From Candidatus Pantoea haifensis (GTDB taxonomy: Bacteria; Pseudomonadota; Gammaproteobacteria; Enterobacterales; Enterobacteriaceae): DNA of 64,000 nucleotides. The stretch spans positions 124,001-188,000 of the forward strand of contig JAGTWN010000004.1 of the NCBI GenBank assembly GCA_018842655.1, written 5' to 3'. A program made the position numbers and the translations under genes. The notes below the pieces were generated by a model. That model saw only the letters and a list, made by a program, of their open reading frames with translations, was not told the origin of the DNA and did not search any database. This document shows, piece after piece, positions 22,276 to 34,033 of this stretch (the first letter of the stretch is position 1; every line of letters begins with the position of its first letter).

Positions 22276-23174
22276 TTATTTGTCGCGTTCAATTATGAAG
22301 CTCGCCAGTGCCTGTAATGCTGTGGTGTCATAAGATTGTGCGGCGAGAATTTCCAGCGCATCGAGCGCCTCTTGATACAAATCCTGTGCTTTTACGCGGG
22401 CATTATTTAGCCCCATCAGGGAAGGATAGGTGCTTTTTCCCAAATCCTGATCGGCACCTTGACGTTTACCGATAACAGCTGTGTCACCGATCACATCGAG
22501 AATGTCATCCTGCACCTGAAATGCCAAACCGATGGCGTTTGCATAGCGATCCAACACGGGCAGTAATGCTCGGCCTTTTTCTCCAGCAGCTAACGCGCCC
22601 ATACGCACCGCAGCGCGAATTAACGCGCCGGTTTTATGACGATGGATTTGTTCCAGCTGGGCTAAATCAACCGATTTTCCTTCTGCCGCCAGGTCAAGCG
22701 CCTGACCACCGCACATGCCGGCTACGCCGCTGGCCTGAGCCAGTTCAGAAATCATCGCGAGGCGATATTCCGCATGGATACCGGTCATAGGCTGATCGGC
22801 CAGAATGGAAAACGCCAGCGTTTGTAACGCATCGCCTGCCAGAATAGCAGTATCTTCACCATATTTAATGTGGCAAGTTGGTTGTCCGCGACGTAACGCG
22901 TCGTCATCCATTGCAGGAAGATCGTCGTGAATCAGAGAATACGCGTGAATACATTCAACTGCCGCTGCGGGCACATCCAGACTGCCCGGTTCGGCATTCA
23001 GCATCTCGCCGGTGGCGTAGACCAAAAAGGGCGCAGGCGTTTACCGCCCAATAATGCCCCATATTGCATGGCATTCACCAGAGGAGAACTCTGAAAAGGA
23101 AGTGGATCTAAGAAGCGTGTCAGCGCAGCATTCACCCGTTGATGATAGGCGCTGAGCAGGTTAGCAAAATCCAT
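22276..23174 (-). pseudogene. ispA: IspA, farnesyl diphosphate synthase, one frameshift
   Basis: Builds geranyl and farnesyl diphosphate from C5 units in isoprenoid synthesis. The N terminus [20 protein letters not shown] begins at an ATG overlapping the xseB stop (TAATG) and ends out of frame after GGKRLRPF. The rest contains both Asp-rich motifs, HDDLPAMDDD and QVQDDILD, and the IHRHKTGALIRAAVR block. The break is at five A on the plus strand (23024-23028); a sixth restores LRPFLVYATGEML and 299 residues, identical in length to E. coli IspA. Twenty bases separate it from dxs. Confidence 0.92.
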
Positions 23175-23416
23175 TAGCTGTTTTCCGGCGTGAAAGAGGT
23201 AAGATCGGCGTCTTTATCGTCGCTCAGCAAAATGCGTACGCGCTGTTCTGCCTGCTGCAATGTTTGCTGTCCGGTACGTGCCAGTTGCACGCCGCGCTCA
23301 AACTCATTCAGCGCCTCTTCCAACGGCAGCTCGCCACTTTCCAGACGGCTGACGATTTGTTCCAGCTGCTGCAATGACGTCTCAAAGCTGGCTGGCTGTT
23401 CGGCTTTTTTCGGCAT
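23174..23416 (-). CDS. xseB: XseB, exodeoxyribonuclease VII small subunit
   Basis: Small subunit of the single-strand-specific exonuclease VII. The 80 residues match the family length, with the conserved [36 protein letters not shown] helical pair. First gene of the xseB-ispA-dxs operon; its stop overlaps the ispA start by one base. It is divergent from thiI, as in E. coli. Confidence 0.95.
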   Translation of the reverse strand: MPKKAEQPASFETSLQQLEQIVSRLESGELPLEEALNEFERGVQLARTGQQTLQQAEQRVRILLSDDKDADLTSFTPENS

Positions 23417-23648
23417 AATTTAGTGTCGACTCGCGGTTAAGAATCATCTCGCAATCGGTCATGGTAGCTGAGACGAAATGATTAGCAAAATAATCAATGT
23501 GACTGCGGTAGCAGAAGCAGTCATCGGACAAAGGTGATATACTCTCGCGCCTCGGATGCGGTTGCGCCTCGTAGCCTGCAATTTTGTGATTTTACCAGCT
23601 AAGTGCCGCCTCTTTTAGCACTTATTTGCCCAACGAAGCTGTGTCGCC

Positions 23649-25097
23649 ATGAAGTTTATCATCAAGTTATTTCCTGAAATCACCATCAAGAGTCAGTCGG
23701 TGCGTTTGCGCTTTATTAAGATTCTTGCCAGCAATATTCGCAATGTTCTGAAAACGATCAGTGAAGACATTGCGGTAGTGCGCCACTGGGATCACATTGA
23801 AGTGCGCTCAAAAGATGAGTCGCTGCGGGCAATGATTGCCGATGAGTTAACACGCATCCCGGGTATTCATCACGTATTAGCGGTAGAAGAGCGTGAATAT
23901 ACGGATATTCATAACATTTTCGAACAGACGCTGGCGCAGTATCGCGCGAGTCTGGAAAACAAAACATTTTGCGTTCGCGTTAAGCGCCGTGGCAAACACA
24001 GCTTTAGCTCGCAAGATGTGGAACGCTATGTTGGCGGTGGCCTGAATCAGCATATTGAGAGCGCAAAAGTGCAACTCAATAAGCCAGAGGTGACGGTTAA
24101 TCTGGAAGTGGAAGAGAACCGTTTAACTCTGGTGACCGCGCGCTACGAAGGTCTCGGCGGTTACCCGGTCGGTACGCAGGAAGATGTGCTGTCGCTGATT
24201 TCGGGCGGCTTCGATTCAGGTGTTTCCAGCTACATGTTGATGCGTCGCGGCAGTCGCGTGCATTATTGCTTCTTTAATCTTGGCGGTGCGGCGCATGAAA
24301 TTGGCGTTCGCCAGGTCGCTTATTATCTGTGGAATCGCTTTGGACGCTCACACCGCGTGCGTTTCGTCGCCATCAACTTTGAACCTGTGGTTGGCGAAAT
24401 TCTCGATAAAGTAGACGACGGCCAAATGGGTGTGGTGCTGAAGCGCATGATGGTGCGTGCTGCCTCGATGGTCGCTGAACGTTACGGCGTACAGGCGCTG
24501 GTGACGGGCGAGGCACTGGGACAAGTATCCAGCCAGACGCTGACGAATCTGCGTTTAATCGACAATGCTTCCGATACGCTGATTCTGCGCCCGCTGATTT
24601 CACATGATAAAGAGCACATCATCAAAATTGCTCGTGAAATCGGCACGGAAGATTTTGCCCGCACCATGCCAGAATATTGCGGTGTGATTTCTAAAAGCCC
24701 AACGGTCAAAGCGGTGAAGGGAAAAATCGAAGCGGAAGAGCTGAACGTTGATTTTGATATCCTGCGTCGGGTAGTAGAAGAAGCAACTAACGTTGATATT
24801 CGCGACATTGCCGAGCAGGCGGAAGAAGACGTTGTGGAAGTGGAAACCGTTGCGTTATTAGGTGCCAATGACATCGTGCTGGATATTCGCGCGCTCGACG
24901 AGCAAGAAGATAAGCCGTTGCAGCTTAGCGCAACGGAAGTGAAGTCGATGCCGTTTTATAAGCTCAGCACGCAATTTGGCGATCTTGATCAGAACAAAAC
25001 CTGGCTGTTGTATTGCGATCGCGGCGTAATGAGCCGTTTGCAGGCGCTTTACCTGCATGAGCAAGGGTTCAAAAACGTGAAGGTTTATCGACCTTAA
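23649..25097 (+). CDS. thiI: ThiI, tRNA 4-thiouridine / thiazole sulfurtransferase
   Basis: Transfers sulfur to uridine 8 of tRNA and to ThiS for thiazole synthesis. The 482-residue length is that of E. coli ThiI. In order: an N-terminal ferredoxin-like and THUMP region (about 1-165), the PP-loop SGGFDSG near residue 180, and a C-terminal rhodanese domain with the active Cys in [10 protein letters not shown] near 456. The other redox Cys lies in [12 protein letters not shown] near 344. ATG start 8 bases after a GAAGCTG site. It ends at a bidirectional terminator. Confidence 0.96.
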   Translation: MKFIIKLFPEITIKSQSVRLRFIKILASNIRNVLKTISEDIAVVRHWDHIEVRSKDESLRAMIADELTRIPGIHHVLAVEEREYTDIHNIFEQTLAQYRASLENKTFCVRVKRRGKHSFSSQDVERYVGGGLNQHIESAKVQLNKPEVTVNLEVEENRLTLVTARYEGLGGYPVGTQEDVLSLISGGFDSGVSSYMLMRRGSRVHYCFFNLGGAAHEIGVRQVAYYLWNRFGRSHRVRFVAINFEPVVGEILDKVDDGQMGVVLKRMMVRAASMVAERYGVQALVTGEALGQVSSQTLTNLRLIDNASDTLILRPLISHDKEHIIKIAREIGTEDFARTMPEYCGVISKSPTVKAVKGKIEAEELNVDFDILRRVVEEATNVDIRDIAEQAEEDVVEVETVALLGANDIVLDIRALDEQEDKPLQLSATEVKSMPFYKLSTQFGDLDQNKTWLLYCDRGVMSRLQALYLHEQGFKNVKVYRP

Positions 25098-25100
25098 GTG

Positions 25101-25129
25101 AAAAAGGCGGCAACGATGCCGCCTTTTTT
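25101..25129. terminator. Bidirectional terminator between thiI and yajL
   Basis: Perfect 12-bp stem AAAAAGGCGGCA/TGCCGCCTTTTT with an ACGA loop. Flanking A and T runs serve both the thiI (+) and yajL (-) ends. Confidence 0.9.
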
Positions 25130-25130
25130 A

Positions 25131-25733
25131 TTACTCAAATTCCTGGTAATTATAAATACCCGCCGCCAGCACCAGCTGTGCAGCGACCTCACGCGCTTTC
25201 TCTTTTCCTGCCAGTAAATCAATTAGCTTCAGGGCGAAATCCATTGCTGTGCCTGGCCCCTGGCTGGTGAGTAAATTGACGCGCGGATCCCAGACTACAC
25301 GACGCTCCATCCATTTTTCTTCCGGAATCGTGGATTTCAGACCGGGGAAACCGGTCATATTGCCGACCGGAAAGAGATCGTGTGGAATCAAAACAGTGCC
25401 TGCCGCTGCGCAAATAGCGGCAACAATGCGTTCAGAAAGGTGGAACTGGCGCACCGTTTCGACTAACAGTGGGCTGTCGCGAAAGGTTTCGGCACCTTTC
25501 AAACCGCCGGGCAGTACGATAGCAGCATAATCGTTATCCGCCACTTCGACCAAAGGCGCATCGGCCAGCAGGCGCACGCCGCGCGAGCAGACAATCTCGC
25601 AGGCACCGTCGCTCTCAACGCTGGCGGTGACAACCTTCAGCCCAGCGCGTACCAGCAGATCGATTGTGGTGACCGCCTCGGTCTCTTCACTGCCATGTGC
25701 CAGGCAAACCAGTACCGATGCGTTCGCGGTCAT
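25131..25733 (-). CDS. yajL: YajL, DJ-1/PfpI family protein deglycase/chaperone
   Basis: Homologue of human DJ-1, reported to protect proteins from oxidative and glycation damage. The 200 residues have the nucleophile elbow [11 protein letters not shown] (Cys near 106) and [15 protein letters not shown] near the N terminus. E. coli has AAICAAPATVL and LAPGSEE, so two positions near the active site differ. Its first 47 bases overlap the end of panE in another frame, as part of a panE-yajL unit. Confidence 0.92.
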   Translation of the reverse strand: MTANASVLVCLAHGSEETEAVTTIDLLVRAGLKVVTASVESDGACEIVCSRGVRLLADAPLVEVADNDYAAIVLPGGLKGAETFRDSPLLVETVRQFHLSERIVAAICAAAGTVLIPHDLFPVGNMTGFPGLKSTIPEEKWMERRVVWDPRVNLLTSQGPGTAMDFALKLIDLLAGKEKAREVAAQLVLAAGIYNYQEFE

Positions 25734-26607
25734 AATGTAACTCCTTGCGTTTAATTAAATCATACAGACGGGTATTTTCAGGCAGAACCCGGCCATGCGC
25801 ACGCGCACGACGCAGCAGGAAGCCGGTAATGTAATCAATCTCTGTCAGTCGCTGGGCGCGTACATCCTGCAACATCGAAGAGGTATTAGCGGCTGTGCTT
25901 TCAATAACATCAAAAACAATCTCTTTCAGGCTGTCGTTGGCAATACTCTGGCCCTCACGCTCCATTACCCAACTTACTTCTTCACATAACGTGGCGATCT
26001 GCGCTGCATGGGCGCGTAATGCGCCGTTTTGGCAATCATATTCAACCGTGAGTGGATTGATGATGCAGTTCACAGCCAGTTTACGCCAGCAGGCCGCACG
26101 GATGTTATCGTGCCAGGCAACATCCGGCAGCGCCTGATGAAGAATATCGGCGATGTCACTGTAGGCAGCACTTTTGCGGTTTCCCGGTCCAATATGCGTA
26201 ATACCGTTCGCGACATGTTTAATTACGGTGCCATCGCGCATTGCGGCATGGGTTGTGATACCGCGCAGCAAGGGTTGGGTTAAACCTTTTAACTCTTCAA
26301 GCGTGCCCATGCCGTTATGCAACAGTAAAACAGGGCAATCATCCGGTAACACGCTTTCGAGATTTTTTACGGCCGGTGAAACCTGCGTCGCTTTCAGGGT
26401 AACCAGCAGGAGCTGACTTTCTGCTAAAAACAGCGGGTCGTTAGCGATAAACGTTTTGTTTGTCACGTTACCTGATGGATCAATCACATTCGCGGAACAG
26501 TATGGCTGCGGCACGCGCAACCATCCCTGAACATCGTGCCCCTGGCGAGCAAGCGCAGTAAGCCAGACCTGGCCCAACGCACCGCAACCTAACACGGTAA
26601 TTTTCAT
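25687..26607 (-). CDS. panE: PanE, 2-dehydropantoate 2-reductase
   Basis: NADPH-dependent reduction of ketopantoate to pantoate for coenzyme A synthesis. The 306 residues start [16 protein letters not shown] (Rossmann glycine motif), with the catalytic Lys in [15 protein letters not shown] near 176 and the Glu in [14 protein letters not shown] near 256. Slightly longer than E. coli (303). yajL begins inside its 3' end. Confidence 0.95.
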   Translation of the reverse strand: MKITVLGCGALGQVWLTALARQGHDVQGWLRVPQPYCSANVIDPSGNVTNKTFIANDPLFLAESQLLLVTLKATQVSPAVKNLESVLPDDCPVLLLHNGMGTLEELKGLTQPLLRGITTHAAMRDGTVIKHVANGITHIGPGNRKSAAYSDIADILHQALPDVAWHDNIRAACWRKLAVNCIINPLTVEYDCQNGALRAHAAQIATLCEEVSWVMEREGQSIANDSLKEIVFDVIESTAANTSSMLQDVRAQRLTEIDYITGFLLRRARAHGRVLPENTRLYDLIKRKELHYDRERIGTGLPGTWQ

Positions 26608-26744
26608 ACAGCCTCCCGCTGGCGGGCTTATCGTTTTTAATCTTTACTGACTTGCAGTAAGTATAGCTTTCTGCGCCAGGTGATTTTATTTAGCGTCTTA
26701 AGACGCGTATTATGCATGTCACTTTAGCGTCAGGAGAAGAAGAG

Positions 26745-27236
26745 ATGCCATCTTTCGATATCGTTTCTGAAGTCGATATGCAGGAAGTTCGTAACGCGGT
26801 AGAAAATGCCAACCGTGAATTATCTACCCGCTTCGATTTCCGCAACGTGAGCGCCAGTTTTGAGCTCAACGAAAAGAATGAAACCATCAAAGTGATCAGT
26901 GAATCTGATTTTCAGGTTAAACAACTGGTCGATATTTTGCGCGAGAAAATGCTCAAGCGCGGTATTGAAGGCGCTGCGTTAGATGTTCCCGAGGAGATTG
27001 AACACAGCGGTAAAAGCTGGAGTCTGGATGCCAAAATGAAAAAGGGCATTGAGACCGATGTAGCGAAGAAACTGGTAAAGCTGATTAAAGACAGCAAGCT
27101 GAAAGTGCAGACTCAGATTCAGGGAGAATCACTGCGCGTAACGGGCAAATCGCGTGATGACTTACAAAGCGCGATGGCGCTGGTACGCGGCGGCAATCTG
27201 GGTCAGCCGTTCCAGTTCAAAAACTTCCGCGACTGA
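26745..27236 (+). CDS. yajQ: YajQ, nucleotide-binding protein
   Basis: UPF0234 family protein; relatives bind cyclic di-GMP or other nucleotides, and its role in enterobacteria is unclear. The 163 residues equal E. coli YajQ, starting [18 protein letters not shown]. The internal ATG at 26745 is chosen because of the AGGAGAAGAAG site before it and the conserved N terminus; the frame is open 33 bases further up. It lies alone between panE (divergent) and two tandem hairpins. Confidence 0.94.
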   Translation: MPSFDIVSEVDMQEVRNAVENANRELSTRFDFRNVSASFELNEKNETIKVISESDFQVKQLVDILREKMLKRGIEGAALDVPEEIEHSGKSWSLDAKMKKGIETDVAKKLVKLIKDSKLKVQTQIQGESLRVTGKSRDDLQSAMALVRGGNLGQPFQFKNFRD

Positions 27237-27245
27237 TATCAGCGG

Positions 27246-27279
27246 TATTGCCCGTTTGCCCGCAGACAAACGGGCAATA
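27246..27279. repeat. First of two tandem hairpins after yajQ
   Basis: Inverted repeat with 13-bp perfect arms (TATTGCCCGTTTG and its complement) around an eight-base loop, 10 bases after the yajQ stop. There is no T run, so it may protect the 3' end or assist the next hairpin. Confidence 0.6.
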
Positions 27280-27301
27280 TTGTCACCAAAATATCGCCAT
27301 T

Positions 27302-27335
27302 AACAACAAACCCGGCAAAAGCCGGGTTTGTTGTT
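27302..27335. terminator. Bidirectional terminator between yajQ and yajR
   Basis: 15-bp perfect stem AACAACAAACCCGGC/complement with an AAAA loop. The right arm ends TTTGTTGTT and includes two bases of the yajR stop codon, so the site serves both genes. Confidence 0.75.
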
Positions 27336-28697
27336 AATTGGTGGCAAGTAAAGCTTCTAACTCAAGTCGGCTGGTTACCTTGCTGTCAATTTTAATATAA
27401 GCACTCTTTTCTTCTGGCACGATAAAGACGGCGGAAACCCCAGGCTGTGCTTTTAGACGATTTTCAAGATTCGGGGCAGCCAATACCGCGTCACTCAATA
27501 CAATGCGCAGGCTGCTGACATAAGGGGGCTCCTGCATTGTCATGCTGACAAACAGCCAGACTGCGGCAACCAGGGCTCCCACTAAAAAAACCGTTTGCGC
27601 ATCAAAGTTGCCGAACACCCAACCGCCCATGCTGCCACCAATCGCAACGCCGAGAAACTGGCTGGTGGAGTACAATCCCATCGCGGTGCCTTTATAGCCA
27701 GCCGGTGATTCTTTACTCACCAGCGACGGTAAAATCGCCTCCATCAGGTTAAAGGCGAAAAAGAACAACTGCACGCCGATAACCAGCGTCCAGAAATGGC
27801 CTTCTGCCCCCACAGCACAATCTCAGCGATAACAATCATACCGACGCAGCCAACAAACACCCGTTTCATACGGCGCTTTACTTCTGCATAGATGATAAAA
27901 GGAATAACACCAGCAAAAGCGATCAACATGGTAGTGAGATAAACTTTCCAGTGCTCGGCGGCCGGGAAACCTGCTTGCTCAAACTGGCCGGGAAGCGCCA
28001 CAAAACTCGACATCAATAAAACGTGCAGACAAAAAATACCGACGTTGAGTTTAAGTAAGCGGGAGTTTGCCAGGACTTTACTGAAGCTGCCTTTCACCAT
28101 GCCCGATTCACGGTTGAGCACGTGATGCGAGGCGGAAGGAACAATCAGCAACGTAATCACGATACCCAGCGAAGCAAGGATCGCAATCATCCAGAACAGC
28201 GCATGCAACCCTAAAGCGTGTGTAACAATCGGCCCAAGCACCATAGCAATCGCAAAGGTGATACCGAAGCTAATGCCAATAAAGGCCATCGCTTTAGTGC
28301 GATTTTGTTCACGTGTCAAATCGGAAAGCAGAGCCATAACAGCCGCAGCGATTGCGCCAGAACCTTGTAAGGCACGACCCAGAATAATGCCCCAAATGGA
28401 ATCGCTGTTTGCAGCAATAATACTGCCCAAAACAAACAGCAGCAGACCACCAACGATGAGTGGCTTTCGTCCTATACGATCGGAAAGCAAACCAAAGGGG
28501 ATTTGGAAGAGAGCCTGGGCTAAGCCGTAAATACCAATAGCCAGACCGATTAAAGTTTCACTTGCACCCTGTAAAGCCATGCCGTACGTAGTCAGTACAG
28601 GCAGAACCATAAACATTCCCAACATGCGCAGGGAAAAAACTGTACCAAGGCCCCATGTGGCGCGCAGCTCCACTGAAGTCATTTTATTATCGTTCAT
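27334..28697 (-). pseudogene. yajR: YajR major facilitator transporter, one frameshift
   Basis: Twelve-span MFS transporter with an extra C-terminal cytoplasmic ferredoxin-like domain; the substrate of YajR is not established. The first part has GLLSDRIGRKPLIVGG (motif A) and LGRALQGSGAIAAAVMALLSDLT and ends out of frame after EIVLWG. The second (AEGHFWTLVIGVQLFFFAFNLMEAIL ...) runs to the C-terminal domain (SAYIKIDSKVTSRLELEALLATN). The break is at five C on the plus strand (27807-27811); a sixth gives 454 residues, the same as E. coli. Probably intact. Confidence 0.9.
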
Positions 28698-28774
28698 TCC
28701 AACCTCTGTTAATGTGCTGCATTTATTCTAAGGAGCGGGGCAGGGCGGGTAAAACAATAGTTTTTAAGTAAGGG

Positions 28775-28808
28775 TAACAAAAAGAAAGGGCGCGAAAATC
28801 GCGCCCTT
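28775..28808 (-). terminator. Terminator after cyoE
   Basis: On the minus strand, a 10-bp stem AAGGGCGCGA/TCGCGCCCTT with TTT loop is followed by TCTTTTTG, 20 bases beyond the cyoE stop. Confidence 0.85.
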
Positions 28809-28828
28809 GTCATGCATTGCGGTGCTGA

Positions 28829-29716
28829 TTACCACACGTAAGTCAGCAGGTCTTTTGATGCCGGGGTCATAAAATCCACTGACATCATTACGCTCAGTGC
28901 CGTGATGGCGACGATTGAAAAGACGAACAGTTTACGCGCCCAAACGCGATCGTTTGAGGTTTTGTAACCTGATAACGCCATTCCGAGCCACCACACGCTC
29001 ACTGCCGCAGCCACCACCAGATATTTGTAGCCAGCGTAGCCGCCCAGCGTCAGCATTAACGTAGCGATCATGAACGCCAGAATATAGAGCGTAATATGAT
29101 TTTTCGCCACAGAAATGCCTTTAACAACCGGCAGAACCGGAATGTTTGCTGCCTGGTAATCTTTGAAGCGGAAGATCGCAATCGCGTACGAATGCGGCAT
29201 CTGCCACAGGCTAAAGATCGCCAGAAGAATCAGTGCGCCAGCATCAAATTCGTTGGTTACTGCGCAGTAGCCAATGACTGGCGGCGCTGCGCCAGAAAGG
29301 CTACCAATCAGCGTACCGTAGACCGAATTACGCTTCATGTAGAGGCTGTAAATGCCGACATATACCACGAAGCCCATGACCGCCAGCCACATGGCCAGCG
29401 GGTTAGCACCGAAATAGAGCAACGCAAAGCCAGCAATACCCAGTGCAGTGGCATAAATCAGGCTTACTTTCGCGGAAATGAGGCCTTTTACCAGCACTCG
29501 ATTCCTGGTTCTCTCCATCTTGATGTCGATGTCGCGGTCAATCACGTTGTTAAAAACACAACCTGATGCAACCACTAATGACACGCCAACCAGTGAGGTG
29601 AGAAACAGGGCGTAATCAATGCTGCCTTTGGAAGCCAGCAGAAATCCGCCAATGACAGAAATTAAATTCCCGAAAATAATTCCTGGTTTTGTTACTTGCA
29701 GGTATTGCTTAATCAT
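28829..29716 (-). CDS. cyoE: CyoE, protoheme IX farnesyltransferase (heme O synthase)
   Basis: Adds a farnesyl group to heme B to make the heme O used by cytochrome bo3; integral inner-membrane UbiA-family prenyltransferase. The 295 residues hold the first Asp motif [18 protein letters not shown] and the second region [15 protein letters not shown]. IspA, encoded 6 kb away, would supply the farnesyl diphosphate. Last gene of the cyo operon, 13 bases after cyoD. Confidence 0.96.
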   Translation of the reverse strand: MIKQYLQVTKPGIIFGNLISVIGGFLLASKGSIDYALFLTSLVGVSLVVASGCVFNNVIDRDIDIKMERTRNRVLVKGLISAKVSLIYATALGIAGFALLYFGANPLAMWLAVMGFVVYVGIYSLYMKRNSVYGTLIGSLSGAAPPVIGYCAVTNEFDAGALILLAIFSLWQMPHSYAIAIFRFKDYQAANIPVLPVVKGISVAKNHITLYILAFMIATLMLTLGGYAGYKYLVVAAAVSVWWLGMALSGYKTSNDRVWARKLFVFSIVAITALSVMMSVDFMTPASKDLLTYVW

Positions 29717-29729
29717 TACGAGCGACTCT

Positions 29730-30062
29730 TTAGTGGGCCATCATGTTGTAGTTGAGGTTCCACATAATCCACAGCGAGCCTACAACGACAATCAGGATAA
29801 TGATCGCCGAGAACACAATGGCCACCATGTTCCAGCCACCCTCAGATTTGCTGTCTAAGTGCAGGAAGTAGACCAGGTGAACCAGCACCTGAACCACTGC
29901 ACACACCAGAACAACACCGAGAATGGTACCGTGAGATGCACTGCCATCCATCACCATCCAGAACGGAATACCGGTCAGGATGATAGAAAGGATGAAACCG
30001 ATCATGTAGGACTTCACGCTACCGTGTGATGCGCCATGTTCGTTAACAGCAGAATGACTCAT
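29730..30062 (-). CDS. cyoD: CyoD, cytochrome bo3 ubiquinol oxidase subunit IV
   Basis: Small subunit with three membrane segments that helps assembly of the oxidase. 110 residues, starting [20 protein letters not shown]. The ATG overlaps the cyoC stop (TAATG); the frame is open further upstream inside cyoC, but that extension is not conserved. One residue longer than E. coli CyoD. Confidence 0.95.
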   Translation of the reverse strand: MSHSAVNEHGASHGSVKSYMIGFILSIILTGIPFWMVMDGSASHGTILGVVLVCAVVQVLVHLVYFLHLDSKSEGGWNMVAIVFSAIIILIVVVGSLWIMWNLNYNMMAH

Positions 30063-30679
30063 TACATGGCCCCCATCAGGTAAACAACGGTAAATACGCA
30101 GATCCAAACCACATCCAGGAAGTGCCAAAACAGGCTCAGACACATAATACGCGTGCGGTTAGTGGCGCTCAGGCCACGTTTGGCGATCTGGAACATCAGT
30201 ACCAGCATCCAAACCAGACCCGACGTTACGTGTAGACCGTGGGTACCGACCAGCGTAAAGAAGCCAGACAGGAAGCCGCTGCGATCGGGGCCAAAGCCTT
30301 CAGCAATCAGATGATGGAATTCATAGATTTCCATACCGATAAAGCCCAGACCAAACAGGAAGGTCAACGCCAGCCAACCGATAACGGCGCCTTTGTTTTC
30401 CTTGTTCATTGAGATAACAGCCATGCCGTACGTGATGGAGCTCAACAGCAGCAGGGCGGTTTCTACCAGAACAAACGGCAGTTCAAAGATATCTTTACCT
30501 GCCGGGCCACCGGCAGTGTTGTTGACCATAACTGCATAGGTCGCAAACAGGGTTGCGAAGATAATGCAGTCACTCATCAGGTAGATCCAGAAACCAAAGA
30601 CTTTATTGGCTCCTGCATCGTGATGCCCATGCTCCGCATGGGCGTCGTGGTGATGTTTAATCAGAGTTTCAGTTGACAT
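30062..30679 (-). CDS. cyoC: CyoC, cytochrome bo3 ubiquinol oxidase subunit III
   Basis: Five-span subunit of the heme-copper oxidase without cofactors. 205 residues with a His-rich N terminus ([15 protein letters not shown]), [20 protein letters not shown] and the conserved [16 protein letters not shown]. Start and stop codons overlap those of cyoB and cyoD by one base each. Confidence 0.96.
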   Translation of the reverse strand: MSTETLIKHHHDAHAEHGHHDAGANKVFGFWIYLMSDCIIFATLFATYAVMVNNTAGGPAGKDIFELPFVLVETALLLLSSITYGMAVISMNKENKGAVIGWLALTFLFGLGFIGMEIYEFHHLIAEGFGPDRSGFLSGFFTLVGTHGLHVTSGLVWMLVLMFQIAKRGLSATNRTRIMCLSLFWHFLDVVWICVFTVVYLMGAM

Positions 30680-32661
30680 TATTTCAGACCTGCTTTGCTG
30701 ATATCGTCAAAGTGCTGTTTCTCAATCTTCTCAACTTCGGCAACCTGAACGTAGTAATCCACGTCTTCGTCGAAGCTCTTCACGATCCAGGTAACGATCA
30801 TGCCGAGGAAGGAGAGACCAACCAGCCACCAAATGTGCCAGATCAGCGCGAAACCAAATACGGTACCGAAGGCAGCGATGATCAGAGCTGCACCGCTGTT
30901 TTTCGGCATATGAATTTCTTCATATTTCGCCGGTTGCTTGTACGCTTCGCCTTTCTCTTTCATTTCCCAGAAAGCGTCACGCTCATGCACGTGCGGAATA
31001 ACAGCAAAGTTATAGAACGGTGGCGGTGAAGAGGTTGCCCACTCCAGCGTACGACCGCCCCACGGATCACCCGTCAGATCGCGGTTCTGATTACGGTCAC
31101 GTACAGAGACGTAGAACATGGTCAGCTGGCAGATAATACCCAGCGCAATCAGGCCTGCACCTACTGCTGCAACAACCAGCAGCGAATGGAACTGTGGATC
31201 GATGTCCTGGCTAAGGCGACGGGTCATACCCATGAAGCCCAGCGCGTACAGTGGCATAAAGGCAACGAAGAAGCCGATGATCCAGAACCAGAAAGCACGT
31301 TTGCCCCAGGTTTCGTTCAGGGTGAAGCCGAAAGCTTTCGGGAACCAGTAGGTCACGCCAGCCATACAACCAAACACCACACCACCGATAATAACGTTAT
31401 GGAAGTGCGCAATCAGGAACAGGCTGTTATGCAGAATAAAGTCAGCACCTGGAACGGCCAGCAGAACGCCGGTCATACCCCCGATAGAGAAGGTTACCAG
31501 GAAGCCAACGGTCCACAGCATGGCAGAGTGCATCTGGATGCGGCCCTGATACATGGTGAACAGCCAGTTAAAGATTTTAACCCCGGTCGGAATAGCGATG
31601 ATCATCGTCATAATACCGAAGAAGGCGTTAACGTTGGCACCGGCACCCATGGTGAAGAAGTGGTGCAACCAAACGATAAACGACAGTACGGTAATGGCGA
31701 TGGTCGCCCAAACCAGAGAGGTATAACCAAACAGACGTTTCTTTGAGAAAGTCGCGGTAACTTCTGCGAACACACCAAAGACGGGCAGAACCAGGATGTA
31801 CACTTCCGGATGACCCCAAACCCAGATCAGGTTGACGTACATCATCATGTTACCGCCCATATCATTGGTAAAGAAATGGAAGCCGAGGTAACGATCAAGT
31901 GTCAACAGCGCCAGCGTAACGGTCAGTACCGGGAACGCAGCAATGATCAGGACGTTGGTGCACAGCGCAGTCCAGGTAAATACCGGCATTTTGAACAGGC
32001 TCATGCCTGGTGCACGCATCTTCAGAATGGTCACGAAGAAGTTAATACCGGTTAACGTCGTACCGATACCAGAGAGCTGGAGACTCCAGATCCAGTAATC
32101 GACCCCGACCCCAGGGCTGTACTCCGCGCCTGAAAGCGGCGGATAGGCCAGCCAACCGGTCTGTGCGAACTCACCCACACCCAGCGACAGGTTAACCAGG
32201 ATCACACCGATCGCAGTAAACCAGAAGCTCAGGTTATTCAGGAAAGGGAAGGCAACGTCACGTGCACCAATCTGCAACGGAACAGCGATGTTCATCAGGC
32301 CGACTACGAAAGGCATCGCCACGAAGAAGATCATAATCACGCCGTGCGCGGTAAAGATCTGGTCGTAGTGGTGCGGAGGGAGTATGCCTGCTTCACCGGC
32401 CGAAGCCATCATCTGTTGGGTACGCATCATGATTGCATCAGCAAAGCCACGCAGCAGCATGACGAATGCCATGATAACGTACATGATACCCAGTTTTTTG
32501 TGGTCGACAGACGTCAGCCATTCAGACCACAGATATTGCCATTTACCAAAGTAGGTGAGCGCAGCAACCAGCGCCAGACCACCTAAAATGATACCGGCGA
32601 CCGTAACCATGATAATTGGCTCATGGTACGGTACTGCATCCAGTGTTAATTTTCCGAACAT
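30679..32661 (-). CDS. cyoB: CyoB, cytochrome bo3 ubiquinol oxidase subunit I
   Basis: Catalytic subunit that reduces oxygen to water and pumps protons, holding heme b, heme o3 and CuB. 660 residues with the low-spin heme His in [11 protein letters not shown], the CuB/Tyr motif [17 protein letters not shown], the HHFFTMG pair and the distal HFHNVIIGG heme ligands. ATG at 32661 ([15 protein letters not shown]) is chosen over an in-frame start 33 bases upstream. It begins four bases after the cyoA stop. Confidence 0.97.
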   Translation of the reverse strand: MFGKLTLDAVPYHEPIIMVTVAGIILGGLALVAALTYFGKWQYLWSEWLTSVDHKKLGIMYVIMAFVMLLRGFADAIMMRTQQMMASAGEAGILPPHHYDQIFTAHGVIMIFFVAMPFVVGLMNIAVPLQIGARDVAFPFLNNLSFWFTAIGVILVNLSLGVGEFAQTGWLAYPPLSGAEYSPGVGVDYWIWSLQLSGIGTTLTGINFFVTILKMRAPGMSLFKMPVFTWTALCTNVLIIAAFPVLTVTLALLTLDRYLGFHFFTNDMGGNMMMYVNLIWVWGHPEVYILVLPVFGVFAEVTATFSKKRLFGYTSLVWATIAITVLSFIVWLHHFFTMGAGANVNAFFGIMTMIIAIPTGVKIFNWLFTMYQGRIQMHSAMLWTVGFLVTFSIGGMTGVLLAVPGADFILHNSLFLIAHFHNVIIGGVVFGCMAGVTYWFPKAFGFTLNETWGKRAFWFWIIGFFVAFMPLYALGFMGMTRRLSQDIDPQFHSLLVVAAVGAGLIALGIICQLTMFYVSVRDRNQNRDLTGDPWGGRTLEWATSSPPPFYNFAVIPHVHERDAFWEMKEKGEAYKQPAKYEEIHMPKNSGAALIIAAFGTVFGFALIWHIWWLVGLSFLGMIVTWIVKSFDEDVDYYVQVAEVEKIEKQHFDDISKAGLK

Positions 32662-32665
32662 CGTA

Positions 32666-33592
32666 TTATTCCTCGGCTCCCGCGGAAGCGGCATGACTCA
32701 TGTCCATACCTGCGTGCTCAGGCATGTCCATTTTCCCGTGGCTCATCTTGAACTTGTCGATAACCTGCAAGAAAAGTTCAGGATTCGCTGAAGAGAAATA
32801 TTCCACTGGATGATTTTCGCTTGGCACAGCCACTTTCTCGAAATCTTCCATTGTGGTCAGCGTGTTAGGGGCTGCTTTAACTTTTGCTACCCACTGCTGG
32901 AATTCCGCATCGTCTTTAGTTGCAATGGCTTTAAACTTCATGCCAGAGAAACCACGACCACTAAAGTTCGAAGAGATACCGTCGAAAGTCCCTGGCTCGT
33001 TAGCGATCAGATGCAATTTGGTCTGCATACCCGCCATTGCATAGATCTGGCTTCCGAGTGTTGGGATAAAGAACGAGTTCATGACGGAATTAGACGTGAT
33101 TTTGAAGTTCACTGGCGTATTTGCCGGGAAAGCAATCTGGTTCACAGTCGCAATACCCTGTTCTGGGTAAATGAACAACCACTTCCAGTCCAGTGCAACC
33201 ACATCGATCTCAACCGGTTTTACATCCGATGCCAGCGGTTTGCCTGGCTCCAGCGCATGGGTTGATTTCCAGGTCAGCACGCTAAGGAAGAGAATGATCA
33301 GGATCGGAATGGTCCAGACCACGGCTTCCACTTTATTCGAGTGTGACCAGTTAGGGCTGTACTTCGCATTAGTGTTAGACGCCCGATATTTCCAGGCAAA
33401 CAACACTGCCATCAAGATTGCCGGGATAACGACGATCAACATCAGGCCGAAGGCAGTCAGTATCAGCGAACGTTGCTCCAGTGCAATCTGTCCCTTGGGA
33501 TTTAACACGGCACTATCGCAGCCACTCATTAATAAAGTGCCTGCAATTAATGACAAAATCCCCAAACTTTTATTGTATTTACTGAGTCTCAT
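32666..33592 (-). CDS. cyoA: CyoA, cytochrome bo3 ubiquinol oxidase subunit II (lipoprotein)
   Basis: Subunit II, anchored by a lipid and two membrane segments with a periplasmic cupredoxin fold that lacks CuA. 308 residues; lipobox LMSGC with Cys near residue 25, hydrophobic segments near 45-65 and 90-110, and [28 protein letters not shown] typical of quinol oxidases. First gene of the minus-strand cyoABCDE operon for aerobic respiration. Confidence 0.96.
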   Translation of the reverse strand: MRLSKYNKSLGILSLIAGTLLMSGCDSAVLNPKGQIALEQRSLILTAFGLMLIVVIPAILMAVLFAWKYRASNTNAKYSPNWSHSNKVEAVVWTIPILIILFLSVLTWKSTHALEPGKPLASDVKPVEIDVVALDWKWLFIYPEQGIATVNQIAFPANTPVNFKITSNSVMNSFFIPTLGSQIYAMAGMQTKLHLIANEPGTFDGISSNFSGRGFSGMKFKAIATKDDAEFQQWVAKVKAAPNTLTTMEDFEKVAVPSENHPVEYFSSANPELFLQVIDKFKMSHGKMDMPEHAGMDMSHAASAGAEE

Positions 33593-34033
33593 TTAACGAC
33601 CTCAATGACAAAGGGCTCTATTGTCGTTTAAGTGTGCGCGCATTTTACGGGAAGGATTATTCAGTGTAAACCAGCTTAAGGATGTGTCAGAGATGCGTTG
33701 CCACCTTTTGCTAAGAGTGTCACAGATGTTACGCAGGGTGATAAAACATGAATGCAGACAAGCAGTTGGCATTAATATAACAAAAAGCGATGGAAGTATC
33801 CTTAAAAAAAACAGGGAAAGGAATAACCCTTACTTTTAATGCTCAATTATTTAACAATTCCGCATCATTTTATAGACCAATTTTATACAAAATAATTGCT
33901 CACCGGTTTTTAGTATCCGGCAAAATTATTTATTTTTTCTTAATTTACTCTTAAAAATAACACGCTTTGATAAAACAATTACCAGGCTGTTTTAAACGAA
34001 AATTAAGCTATTATCGGCAGGAAATTAATTTCT
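33593..34033. other. cyo upstream region
   Basis: AT-rich 440-base gap between the 5' end of cyoA and the 3' end of ampG. It must contain the cyo promoter. In E. coli this operon is controlled by ArcA and Fnr, but I cannot pick out a convincing operator or a -35/-10 pair by eye. No credible gene. Confidence 0.45.

Noticed and set aside
33593-34033. Specific ArcA or Fnr sites upstream of cyoA
   Set aside because: The region is so AT-rich that loose matches occur by chance; none was good enough to report.
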